In this document: piece by piece, positions 14,462 to 21,218 of the stretch
How positions within the stretch are numbered: the stretch's first letter is position 1
Layout: the number at the start of each line of letters is the position of its first letter
Origin: Candidatus Wildermuthbacteria bacterium
Lineage (GTDB): Bacteria > Patescibacteriota > Minisyncoccia > Minisyncoccales > UBA10102
Length of the DNA: 25,488 nucleotides
Reading direction: 5' to 3'
Assembly: GCA_016177245.1 (NCBI GenBank)
Contig: JACOVR010000046.1
Location: 1-25,488 of the forward strand
Translations under genes and position numbers: made by a program
Notes under the pieces: generated by a model
What the model saw: the letters and a program-made list of their open reading frames with translations, nothing else
Told to the model about the DNA's origin: nothing
Databases searched by the model: none

Positions 14462-14855
14462 AATTCTAGAACACACGGGGGATGTGAAGATCAAGGTATG
14501 TGGGAAGACCAAGGAGGAATTGTTTGAGAATGCGATGGCGGGGATGTTCGCAGTGCTAAATCCGAAATCCGAAGTCCGAAATCCGAAACAGCGAACCATA
14601 CACATTCAATCACCGGATATTAACGCATTACTTGTGGATTTTTTGAGCGAGGTGAATTACTTGCGGCAAGTGCATAGGGAAGTATATGATAGAGTGGAGT
14701 TTTTAAAGTTCTCAGACACAGAACTCGAAGGAACGCTCGCCGGCTACGAAGCAAAAGAATTCGGCGAAGACATCAAAGCAGTTACCTTTCATGATTTGAA
14801 TATTAATCAAAACGAACAACGAATTTGGGAAACCATAATTGTTTTTGACGTTTAA
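14448..14855 (+). CDS. Archease (RtcB activator)
   Basis: Archease promotes RtcB guanylylation and turnover. The 135-residue protein starts METFEILEHTGDVKIKV with the conserved HTGD metal-binding Asp, followed by KTKEELFENAMAGMFAVL. DINALLVDFLSEVNYL, GYEAKEFGEDIKAVTFHDL and the C-terminal IIVFDV, with its terminal Asp, are all typical. ATG 14448 was chosen because it begins right at the conserved domain; a longer form from 14355 would lie almost wholly in DUF763. The stretch NPKSEVRNPKQR after FAVL is encoded by a 7-base tandem repeat and replaces the usual loop. The partner rtcB lies two genes downstream. Confidence 0.92.
   Translation: METFEILEHTGDVKIKVCGKTKEELFENAMAGMFAVLNPKSEVRNPKQRTIHIQSPDINALLVDFLSEVNYLRQVHREVYDRVEFLKFSDTELEGTLAGYEAKEFGEDIKAVTFHDLNINQNEQRIWETIIVFDV
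14558..14585. repeat. Heptanucleotide tandem repeat (AAATCCG)x4 in archease
   Basis: Four head-to-tail 7-base units at 14558-14564, 14565-14571, 14572-14578 (AAGTCCG) and 14579-14585. Seven is not a multiple of three, so gain or loss of one unit would shift the archease frame. Confidence 0.85.
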
Positions 14856-14856
14856 T

Positions 14857-15258
14857 ATGGAATTGCAGGTCGGAGTAAAAGTGTTGCTGAAAAATAAGGA
14901 AGGGAAGTATCTTTTGATACGGAGGTCGCCAGAAAAATATCCTGAAATCGGAGACCGATGGGATATTGTCGGAGGCCGTATTGAGAGTGGCTCGTCATTG
15001 CTTGAAAATCTGAAAAGGGAAGTGAAAGAAGAAATCAACCTTGATCTCAGAGAATCGCCAAAATTAGTGGCGGCACAAGACATATTGCGGTTGCCAGGAA
15101 GGCATGTAGTCAGATTAACGTACGTGGGGACTATTGAGGGAGAGCCAATCGTAAATGACGAAAGCAAAGAATACCGCTGGTTTTCCATGGAAGAAATCAA
15201 AAATCTTGAAAATTTAGATATCTACGTGAAAGAACTTCTCGATCTCAAGATAATATGA
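14857..15258 (+). CDS. Nudix hydrolase
   Basis: A 133-residue Nudix-fold pyrophosphohydrolase. The Nudix box is GGRIESGSSLLENLKREVKEEINL (about 40-63); the REVKEE metal-binding core is intact, but the Glu normally following the second Gly of the box is Ser here. KYLLIRRSPEKYPEIGDRWDIVGG precedes it and EYRWFSMEEIKNL ends the domain. The ATG starts one base after the archease stop. Its place between archease and RtcB suggests a substrate linked to RNA ends or GTP-derived nucleotides rather than general housekeeping, but the sequence does not give the substrate. Confidence 0.88.
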   Translation: MELQVGVKVLLKNKEGKYLLIRRSPEKYPEIGDRWDIVGGRIESGSSLLENLKREVKEEINLDLRESPKLVAAQDILRLPGRHVVRLTYVGTIEGEPIVNDESKEYRWFSMEEIKNLENLDIYVKELLDLKII

Positions 15259-15263
15259 TCAAA

Positions 15264-15279
15264 TATTGCTATAGCAATA
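15264..15279. repeat. 16-bp perfect palindrome upstream of rtcB
   Basis: TATTGCTATAGCAATA, a perfect palindrome in the 36-base gap between the Nudix and rtcB genes. It shares the core TTGCTATAGCAA with the palindrome inside nth. It could be an operator or an mRNA hairpin near the rtcB start. Confidence 0.7.
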
Positions 15280-15294
15280 AAAGATGAGATATTG

Positions 15295-16704
15295 ATGGGG
15301 ATGCAGAAAAGTGATTTTGTAAAACTTAGTGAATATCTATGGGAGGTGCCGCGGAGTTTCAGGGGAGATATGCGGGTGGCGGCACGGTTGTATGCGTCTG
15401 AAAAAATGCTGGAGCATGCGTTTCGCGATGAGTCGATCGAACAGTTGGTAAATCTCACAACGCTCCCCGGAATTCAGAAATACTCCATTGGCATGCCCGA
15501 TTTGCACGAGGGGTATGGTTCCCCAATCGGCGGAGTTGCGGCAATCGACGCAGCAACCGGGATTATTTCTCCTGGCATGGTTGGCTACGACCAAAATTGC
15601 GGGATGAGATTACTGACTTCACAACTGACAACTGACGACATACGACCAAAACTTGATGCACTTGCGACAGAGATTCAAAAAGAAGTTCCCTCGGGGCTGG
15701 GGAGGGGAAGGCAGCTAAAATTTGATATTCATGAAATGGATAAGATTCTCGAAGAGGGATCGCAGCATCTGGTGCAAAAAGGATACGGGGAACCAGAAGA
15801 CATTGAAAACTGCGAAGAACATGGGCAGATGGCGGGCGCCGATGCGTCGCTGGTTTCAGAACACGCAAAGCGCAGAGGATCGGATCAGGCAGGAACCCTT
15901 GGATCGGGGAATCACTTTTTGGAGATTCAAAAAGTTGAGCAAATCTTTGATGAAGAAACAGCCAGGCAATTTGGGCTTTTTCAAAATCAAGTGGTGATCA
16001 TGGCGCATACGGGTTCTCGGGGTTTGGGCCATCAAAACGCAACCGATTATATCCGTCTCATGCAGGGCGCGATGATAAAATACGGAATTGACTTGCCCGA
16101 TCGCGAACTTGCCTGCGTTCCTTTTCAGTCAGAGGAAGGGCAGAAATACTTTGGTGCTTTGGCGTGCGGACTTAATTTTGCATGGGCAAACAGGCAGATG
16201 ATTAGCCATTTTGTGAGAAAGGCGTGGGACTCAATATTGGGCACGGCTGGAGGGAAACTTTCGATGCTATACGATATCGCGCATAATACAGCAAAACTTG
16301 AGGAACACGAAGTTGGGGGGAAACAAATAAAACTTATTGTTCACCGAAAGGGGAGTACGAGGGCGTTTCCCGGCCAGCTCGTATTCATTCCTGGTTCCAT
16401 GGGTACCGCCTCCTATGTGCTCGTGGGAGTAGAGAGCGGAAAAGACACGTTTTATTCCACCTGTCATGGTGCTGGTAGAGTCATGTCTCGCGCAGCAGCA
16501 ATTCGTAATTTGTCTGCGCCCGATATTGTACGCGACCTGAAAGAAAAGGGAATCATCGTGAAATGCTGGAGCTTGCGCGGCATTGCAGAAGAGGCGCCCC
16601 AGGCCTACAAAAACATAGACGAAGTCATTGATGTCGTGCATAATGCAGGCATTTCAAAAAAGGTTGCGCGTTTGGTTCCCCTTGCAGTAGTCAAGGGAGA
16701 ATAG
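15295..16704 (+). CDS. rtcB: RNA-splicing ligase RtcB
   Basis: Mn- and GTP-dependent ligase joining RNA 2',3'-cyclic phosphate or 3'-phosphate ends to 5'-OH ends. The roughly 469-residue protein is full length, with no intein. Motifs: MPDLHEGYGSPIGGVAA, MVGYDQNCGMRLL with the metal-binding Asp and Cys, GSGNHFLEIQ, MAHTGSRGLGHQ, LYDIAHNTAKLE, and CHGAGRVMSRAAA containing the guanylated His. ATG 15295 is used; ATG 15301 is equally possible. The segment LTSQLTTDDIRPK is encoded by another 7-base repeat (15612-15650). It is the core enzyme of the DUF763-archease-Nudix-RtcB group, and could heal tRNA or stress-cleaved RNA. Confidence 0.96.
   Translation: MGMQKSDFVKLSEYLWEVPRSFRGDMRVAARLYASEKMLEHAFRDESIEQLVNLTTLPGIQKYSIGMPDLHEGYGSPIGGVAAIDAATGIISPGMVGYDQNCGMRLLTSQLTTDDIRPKLDALATEIQKEVPSGLGRGRQLKFDIHEMDKILEEGSQHLVQKGYGEPEDIENCEEHGQMAGADASLVSEHAKRRGSDQAGTLGSGNHFLEIQKVEQIFDEETARQFGLFQNQVVIMAHTGSRGLGHQNATDYIRLMQGAMIKYGIDLPDRELACVPFQSEEGQKYFGALACGLNFAWANRQMISHFVRKAWDSILGTAGGKLSMLYDIAHNTAKLEEHEVGGKQIKLIVHRKGSTRAFPGQLVFIPGSMGTASYVLVGVESGKDTFYSTCHGAGRVMSRAAAIRNLSAPDIVRDLKEKGIIVKCWSLRGIAEEAPQAYKNIDEVIDVVHNAGISKKVARLVPLAVVKGE
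15612..15650. repeat. Degenerate 7-bp repeat (AACTGAC) in rtcB
   Basis: AACTGAC at 15623-15629 and 15630-15636, preceded by ACTGAC (15612-15617) and followed by GACATAC and GACCAAA in the same 7-base register. It encodes part of a variable surface stretch between two conserved RtcB blocks. Confidence 0.55.
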
Positions 16705-16709
16705 CGCCG

Positions 16710-17864
16710 ATGCTGTATCTTTATATCGCAACGTTTCTCACGATTGTTGGATTTGGAATGGTGTTTCCATTACTCCCGTTCTACGGCGAGCGTTTTGGGT
16801 TAGACGCGGTTGGACTCGGATTGCTTGCAGCTGCATTTTCCCTTGCGCAGTTTCTCGTTGCGCCCCTGTTGGGCCGGCTTTCCGATCGCTTTGGAAGAAA
16901 GCCAATTCTCGCCTGGGCGCTTGGGGGAACCGCACTTTCCTTTTTTATGTTTGGGCTCGCAAACTCGGTTCCCCTTTTGTTTATTTCGCGCATTATCCAC
17001 GGCATTGCGTCTGCCGGAGTATTCCCCATTGCAGCTGCCTACATTGGAGACGTCACTCAAAAGGAAACAAGGGTAAAATACATGAGCAAACTCAACGCAA
17101 CCTTTGCTTTAGGGTTTATCATAGGTCCGGTTGTGGCAGGAGTTCTTGCGCCCCTTCATCCTGCCTTGCCATTTCTCGCTGCAGGAGCGGTTTCTTTCTT
17201 TACCATGGTGTTCCTTTTTGTTTTTCTTCCTGAATCATTGACGCAAAAATCAGAGAGCATTGTGCTCAAAGAAGGGCTGGTGAATATAAGAGCAATGGGG
17301 AGCGCGTTCCTCGGCGACTTCGGGTTATTCTTTTTATTTCTTTTTGCGTGGGCATTTGCAATTTCAAACCTGCAGGTTGCTTTTCCGTTGTTCACCCAAG
17401 AAAAGTTTTCGTTTACCGAAAGCCACGTGGGGTTTGTGTTTGGAGGAATTGGAGTGATTGCTGCTACGGTGCAGTGGTTTTTTCTTGATGGCGTGGTGAG
17501 GGTGCTGCGCGAGCGCAGCACCATTCTTTGGGCGGTGGTCTTGATGGGGGTGGGGCAGTTTGCAATTGGATTTTCGCCAAGCGTGGCCCTGCTCCTTTTA
17601 TTTACCGGCTTGTCTACGATTGGTTCAGCAGCGTTGCGGCCCACCATCAACGCAGTGCTTTCCAAGGAAACGCACGAAGGCCAGGGCACCACCATGGGCC
17701 TTGCATTTTCTTTTGAGTCGCTTGGGAGAACAATTGGGCCGATTGTGGGAGGAGTGCTGATCAGTGTCTGGAGTGCGCAAAGCCAGTTTGCGCTCACGGG
17801 CCTGCTTATGTTTTTCGGCGCGATACTTTTTCTGTTCCACTTGCGCCGTCACGAAGAAGAATAG
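16710..17864 (+). CDS. MFS transporter (DHA1/TetA-like)
   Basis: A 384-residue major facilitator with about 12 predicted membrane helices. The motif A loop GRLSDRFGRKPILAW between helices 2 and 3 is intact. FISRIIHGIASAGVFPIAAAYIGDVT is the motif found in helix 4-5 of drug:H+ antiporters, and FALGFIIGPVVAGVL is the motif C-like region in helix 5. Closest in style to TetA/bacillibactin-type exporters; substrate cannot be told. It begins five bases after rtcB and is probably cotranscribed. The length is normal for the family. Confidence 0.9.
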   Translation: MLYLYIATFLTIVGFGMVFPLLPFYGERFGLDAVGLGLLAAAFSLAQFLVAPLLGRLSDRFGRKPILAWALGGTALSFFMFGLANSVPLLFISRIIHGIASAGVFPIAAAYIGDVTQKETRVKYMSKLNATFALGFIIGPVVAGVLAPLHPALPFLAAGAVSFFTMVFLFVFLPESLTQKSESIVLKEGLVNIRAMGSAFLGDFGLFFLFLFAWAFAISNLQVAFPLFTQEKFSFTESHVGFVFGGIGVIAATVQWFFLDGVVRVLRERSTILWAVVLMGVGQFAIGFSPSVALLLLFTGLSTIGSAALRPTINAVLSKETHEGQGTTMGLAFSFESLGRTIGPIVGGVLISVWSAQSQFALTGLLMFFGAILFLFHLRRHEEE

Positions 17865-17870
17865 TATGCT
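17841..17870 (+). promoter_or_regulatory. Promoter of nuclease/UMP kinase operon, leaderless
   Basis: TTGCGC (17841-17846), an 18-base spacer and TATGCT (17865-17870), exactly six bases before ATG 17877. The element lies in the last codons and stop of the MFS gene. Confidence 0.45.
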
Positions 17871-17876
17871 ACATGC

Positions 17877-18653
17877 ATGACCCAATTTTATTCGGGAAAG
17901 CGAACAAGGAATTTGTTTGATCCTGCAAGCAGGGAACCTTTTGTGTTGAGTCGCACCAAGCTTGATTTGTTTTTGGTCTGCCCGAGATGTTTTTATCTTG
18001 ATGTGCGTCTTGGAGTCGGGCAGCCGCCAGGGTATCCGTTCTCTTTGAACAACGCGGTTGACATCCTGCTCAAGAAAGAGTTCGACATCCACCGCGCAAA
18101 CGCTACCCCGCATCCCTTGATGAAAACATACGGCATTGACGCGGTCCCTTTTCAAGACAAGAGAATGGACGAGTGGCGCGACGCCCGTACGGGCGGAATA
18201 AAATTTCTTCACAAACCCACCAATTTTCTCGTTCGCGGGGGGATCGATGACGTATGGATCAACCCGAAAGGCGAGCTCCACATCGTTGACTACAAGGCAA
18301 CCGCGAAAAACGGCGAGGTCAACATCAACGCAGAATGGCAGGAAGGATACAAACGCCAAATGGAAATATATCAGTGGCTTTTTCGCCAGAACGATTTTAA
18401 GGTTTCGAACACCGGCTACTTTGTATATGTGAATGGGAAGACCGATCGAGAAGCATTCGACGGCAAGTTGGAGTTTGATGTGACCATTATTCCGTATGAA
18501 GGCAACGATTCGTGGGTGGACGGAAAACTCAAAGAAGCGCGCCAATGTCTTGAAAGCGATTCGTTGCCGCAGGCAAGCTCCGAGTGCGACTTTTGCACCT
18601 ATCGCAAGGGCGTGCAAGACGTTCTCGACCCCTTCATGCCAACGCAAAAATGA
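17877..18653 (+). CDS. PD-(D/E)XK nuclease-like protein, Cas4-like (first of pair)
   Basis: A 258-residue protein of the Cas4/RecB nuclease superfamily. Cysteines occur near the N-terminus (LVCPRCFYLD, about 35-38) and C-terminus (SSECDFCTYRKG, about 238-241), the arrangement that holds an iron-sulfur cluster in Cas4 and AddB. The nuclease core has GGIDDVWIN with motif-II Asp, HIVDYKAT with the D-x-K pair, and KRQMEIYQWLF, the QxxxY motif. No helicase domain is attached. It overlaps the next nuclease gene by ATGA. No cas genes or arrays lie in the window, so a general repair or DNA-processing role is more likely than CRISPR adaptation. Confidence 0.8.
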   Translation: MTQFYSGKRTRNLFDPASREPFVLSRTKLDLFLVCPRCFYLDVRLGVGQPPGYPFSLNNAVDILLKKEFDIHRANATPHPLMKTYGIDAVPFQDKRMDEWRDARTGGIKFLHKPTNFLVRGGIDDVWINPKGELHIVDYKATAKNGEVNINAEWQEGYKRQMEIYQWLFRQNDFKVSNTGYFVYVNGKTDREAFDGKLEFDVTIIPYEGNDSWVDGKLKEARQCLESDSLPQASSECDFCTYRKGVQDVLDPFMPTQK

Positions 18654-19492
18654 AACAAGTGAGCTTCACGCAGTTGATGACGTATGTGAGATGCCCGGAA
18701 CATTTTCTGTTTCGTTACGTGCTGGGCATGAAACGGCCGCCAAAAAAAATCATGAAGCATGGGTTTGCTCTGCACGAAACCTTTGCCTATCACTTTGACC
18801 AGAAAAAACAGGACTCCAAAGGGCTGAAACCCAGCGAAGCAAAAGAATTTTTTGCAGAAGTTTTCCAGAGTGCGCTCGAGGACTACGAAACCGAAATGGA
18901 GCAAGGAAAATCATTGCTCACCAAAGAATATCTTGCCAAAGAAAAAGAAACAGACGTTGCAGAATTGCTCGTTCTTGGCCTGAAAGGCATTGACGTATAT
19001 TTTAGACAGCTCAACCCAAAGATCCGGCCAGACCTTGTTGAAGAGGCATTTACTTTTCCCGGAGGAAAGGGGATAGAAGTGATAGGCAGAATCGATTTGA
19101 CCGATAAGCACAACGTGATTCACGAACTCAAGACCACGCGCCATACCCCTCCCAAACAAGACGTGCAAACAGACCCGCAGGTTTCCATTTATCAAATGGC
19201 ATTCGAAAACATAAAAAAGAGGCCGCCAGCCGGCATTAGCAAAGATTATTTGGTGTTGTCGAAACGGGAGCCAAAGATTGTGCAGTTTGCGGTGTCCCGG
19301 CCGCGATTCGACAAAAAAACAATGCTCCGCAACATAGCCGCAATCATGGAAGCGGTGCGGCACAATGTGTTTTACTGTTTGCATCCTGCAGAATCGTGGA
19401 TATGTTCAAAAGAATGGTGTCCGTACTACAAGGCGCATCAAGAACTCAAAAAACTCGGTCTCCAGAAGTTTATTGAAAAACATTCAAGATGA
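18650..19492 (+). CDS. PD-(D/E)XK nuclease-like protein, RecB/Cas4-like (second of pair)
   Basis: A 280-residue relative of RecB-type nucleases. It opens with KQVSFTQLMTYVRCPEHFLFRYVLGMKRPP, the usual start of stand-alone PD-(D/E)XK proteins with a first cluster cysteine. The core has VIGRIDLTD (motif-II Asp), VIHELKTT in place of D-x-K (E-x-K, allowed by the family pattern) and DPQVSIYQMAF (QxxxY). C-terminal cysteines in YCLHPAESWICSKEWCPYY would complete an iron-sulfur cluster. The ATG at 18650 overlaps the preceding stop. Two different nucleases in tandem suggest a heteromer, as with AddA/AddB or Cas4 pairs; this is inference. Confidence 0.8.
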   Translation: MKQVSFTQLMTYVRCPEHFLFRYVLGMKRPPKKIMKHGFALHETFAYHFDQKKQDSKGLKPSEAKEFFAEVFQSALEDYETEMEQGKSLLTKEYLAKEKETDVAELLVLGLKGIDVYFRQLNPKIRPDLVEEAFTFPGGKGIEVIGRIDLTDKHNVIHELKTTRHTPPKQDVQTDPQVSIYQMAFENIKKRPPAGISKDYLVLSKREPKIVQFAVSRPRFDKKTMLRNIAAIMEAVRHNVFYCLHPAESWICSKEWCPYYKAHQELKKLGLQKFIEKHSR

Positions 19493-20208
19493 AAAAGGAT
19501 TCCTATATTGTTGTTCATTTGGGTGGGTCGGTGGTGGTGCCGCATATTTCAGATGATGGGGGGATCAATGTTTCGTTTCTCAAGAAATTTTTGAAATTTC
19601 TCCGCAGTCAGCTCAAACGCGGCAAGCGTTTTATTATCGTAATCGGTGGAGGCCGCACTGCTCGGGCGTATCAAAAGTCAGCAGCATATGTCGGCAAGGT
19701 TTCCGATTGGGATCTTGATTGGTTAGGTATTCACACAACTCGTCTCAACGCCCATTTCTTGAGAACCATTTTCGTGAAAGAGGCGTACCCCGTGGTGATT
19801 GATCACGACCCCGTAGAAGAAGAGATTGAAACAATGAAGGCGTCAAACCGCAGATTGTTTTTTGCTTCCGGCTGGAGACCTGGCTGGTCAACCGACTACA
19901 TTGCAGTTCGCCTTGCAGAAAAATTCGGCTCAAAAAACGTGATTATCGCAAAAGATACGCCGTTCGTGTACGATAGTGATCCAAAGAAAAATTCCAAAGC
20001 AAAACCTATCAAGAAAATTTCTTGGAGCGGCTACAAAAAACTTATTCCGCGCAAATGGAGCCCCGGACTTTCAAGCCCTGTTGATCCGGTTGCCACCCGC
20101 TTGGCAGAGAAACACAAGATTGCTGCAAAGGTATTAAGGGGAAGCGATCTCAAGAGTTTTCAAAACGCCATTGCGGGCAAGCCCTTCACCGGGACCCTCA
20201 TCTCTTGA
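19489..20208 (+). CDS. pyrH: UMP kinase, archaeal type
   Basis: Amino-acid-kinase-fold protein of 239 residues converting UMP to UDP. IVVHLGGSVVVP at the N-terminus matches the archaeal form, where the Lys of bacterial PyrH is replaced. IIVIGGGRTARAYQKSA, LDWLGIHTTRLNAHFLRTIF, the acceptor/specificity region FFASGWRPGWSTDYIAVRLAEKFG and YDSDPKKNSKAKPIKKIS are characteristic, as is the end KPFTGTLI. It shares ATGA with the nuclease before it. An archaeal-type enzyme in a bacterial context agrees with CPR gene content. No canonical bacterial pyrH was seen in the window. Confidence 0.86.
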   Translation: MKKDSYIVVHLGGSVVVPHISDDGGINVSFLKKFLKFLRSQLKRGKRFIIVIGGGRTARAYQKSAAYVGKVSDWDLDWLGIHTTRLNAHFLRTIFVKEAYPVVIDHDPVEEEIETMKASNRRLFFASGWRPGWSTDYIAVRLAEKFGSKNVIIAKDTPFVYDSDPKKNSKAKPIKKISWSGYKKLIPRKWSPGLSSPVDPVATRLAEKHKIAAKVLRGSDLKSFQNAIAGKPFTGTLIS

Positions 20209-20232
20209 CAAAAGATTATCTTAAGATAAACT
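20205..20232 (+). promoter_or_regulatory. Antitoxin promoter with palindromic operator in spacer
   Basis: Consensus -35 TTGACA at 20205-20210 and a -10-like TAAACT at 20227-20232 (spacing 16). TTATCTTAAGATAA, a perfect 14-base palindrome (20216-20229), fills the spacer, the classic place for repression by a Phd-type antitoxin. ATG 20241 follows eight bases after the -10. Confidence 0.6.
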
Positions 20233-20240
20233 TAGTGTAT

Positions 20241-20465
20241 ATGGTAAAAATTGTTGGTCTCAAAGTGCTGCGGGAAAATATGGATAATTATGTGCGTGAT
20301 GTTGGGAGCGGAACCGTCTATGTTGTGGTGCGCCGCTCAAAGCCCTTATTCCGCATGGTGTCTCCCACGCAGGAAGACAATTGGGAAACCATTGTTGACT
20401 TTACCAAAATTCGCAAAGATGGAATTCCCGCAAAAGAATTGCTCTCCGTACTCAAAAACGCATGA
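20241..20465 (+). CDS. Phd/YefM-family antitoxin (orphan)
   Basis: A 74-residue protein starting MVKIVGLKVLRENMDNYVRD, followed by VGSGTVYVVVRRSKPLFRMV, the DNA-binding Phd/YefM fold, and a C-terminal toxin-binding tail WETIVDFTKIRKDGIPAKELLSVL. It normally precedes a RelE- or Doc-type toxin. ATG 20241 was chosen over 20205 because the longer form would contain the promoter. A palindrome between -35 and -10 suggests autoregulation. No intact toxin follows; only fragments do (see the next entry). Confidence 0.82.
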   Translation: MVKIVGLKVLRENMDNYVRDVGSGTVYVVVRRSKPLFRMVSPTQEDNWETIVDFTKIRKDGIPAKELLSVLKNA

Positions 20466-20526
20466 AAAGGAACCCATGATTATAGCTATTGAGCGAAGGT
20501 CAGAAGATACGTACAAAAAGTTTTAA
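20462..20526 (+). pseudogene. Probable remnant of RelE-type toxin
   Basis: An ATG at 20462 overlaps the antitoxin stop (ATGA), as expected for a coupled toxin, but ends after five codons (MKRNP). In another frame, ATG 20476 to TAA 20526 encodes MIIAIERRSEDTYKKF, which resembles the C-terminal strand of RelE/ParE toxins (arginine pair followed by a Tyr near the end). A deletion of the body of the toxin, leaving both ends, would explain this. The match is short and was judged by eye. Confidence 0.4.
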
Positions 20527-20539
20527 GTAATGCAAGAAT

Positions 20540-20559
20540 CGCCAAAGAGGCGGTTTTTT
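20540..20559 (+). terminator. Rho-independent terminator after antitoxin region
   Basis: CGCC (20540-20543), loop AAAGA, GGCG (20549-20552), then GTTTTTT. The stem is short but GC-rich and followed by six T. It separates the antitoxin unit from the five-gene run that begins at 20577. Confidence 0.65.
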
Positions 20560-20576
20560 GGTATGGTGGGGGGGGT

Positions 20577-21215
20577 ATGAAACTCTTCAAAGGCATGAAA
20601 CCAAAAAACACCGCTCTTTTGGTTATAGATGTTATTAACTCCTGTGCACACGAATCTTGTCAGAGACCCGAACTGGGAGTTACTTTCAGAAGGATAAGAG
20701 AGATGGTTTCACAGAGGTTAGTGCGGTTTATTGAGAGATATCGTAAAGAGGTAGGAACCCCAATTGTTTTCACCAAGACCATACCATGGAAGAAAGAGTT
20801 CTTGTCAGAAAACATCAACAACCTATACGAAGCAGACCTCGAGGTTGAGTACTATTCCAAGAATGAATCCGGGTTTGCAGAACAGTTTTACGTTGTGCAA
20901 CCAGAGAAAGACGATGTAGTGATAGAAAAGAATGGAAACGATGTATTTGCAAACAAGAACTTCCTTGAGTATGTGACTAAAAGGCATATCTCATACTTTG
21001 TAACCACAGGAGTTTTTACCGATGGCTGCGTCATGGGAACTGTGATAGGAGGGTTCTCTCGTGGCTTTAACTTTATTACCCTGCGAGACCTGGTAGAAAC
21101 AACAGATGTTCCAAAACGTCAGGAGTTGCAGAAATTGCTCTTGGAGAACAACTTTCCCTACTTATGGAGCAAAGTCATCAGCTCAACAGATTTCTTGGGC
21201 GGATGGAAAAAGTGA
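20577..21215 (+). CDS. Isochorismatase-like hydrolase
   Basis: A 212-residue cysteine hydrolase of the isochorismatase/nicotinamidase superfamily. The catalytic triad is visible: D18 in ALLVIDVINS, K118 in VVIEKNGNDVF, and C151 in VTTGVFTDGCVMGTV, with the strand FNFITLRDLVETTD after it. No zinc-binding D-x-H-x-H motif of true nicotinamidases was found between D18 and K118, so the substrate is open. The start follows a terminator and a run of eight G (20568-20575), which may be its ribosome contact or a slippage site. It opens an overlapping run of nucleotide- and DNA-directed enzymes, suggesting a nucleotide-related amide or ester as substrate. Confidence 0.82.
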   Translation: MKLFKGMKPKNTALLVIDVINSCAHESCQRPELGVTFRRIREMVSQRLVRFIERYRKEVGTPIVFTKTIPWKKEFLSENINNLYEADLEVEYYSKNESGFAEQFYVVQPEKDDVVIEKNGNDVFANKNFLEYVTKRHISYFVTTGVFTDGCVMGTVIGGFSRGFNFITLRDLVETTDVPKRQELQKLLLENNFPYLWSKVISSTDFLGGWKK

Positions 21216-21218
21216 AAT

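Noticed and set aside
17625..18647. Long minus-strand open frame (340 codons) across the MFS/nuclease junction
   Set aside because: It crosses two genes with clear conserved motifs on the plus strand and shows no recognisable domain.
20476..20526. Independent 16-codon gene MIIAIERRSEDTYKKF
   Set aside because: Too short and better explained as the C-terminal remnant of a toxin following the antitoxin.
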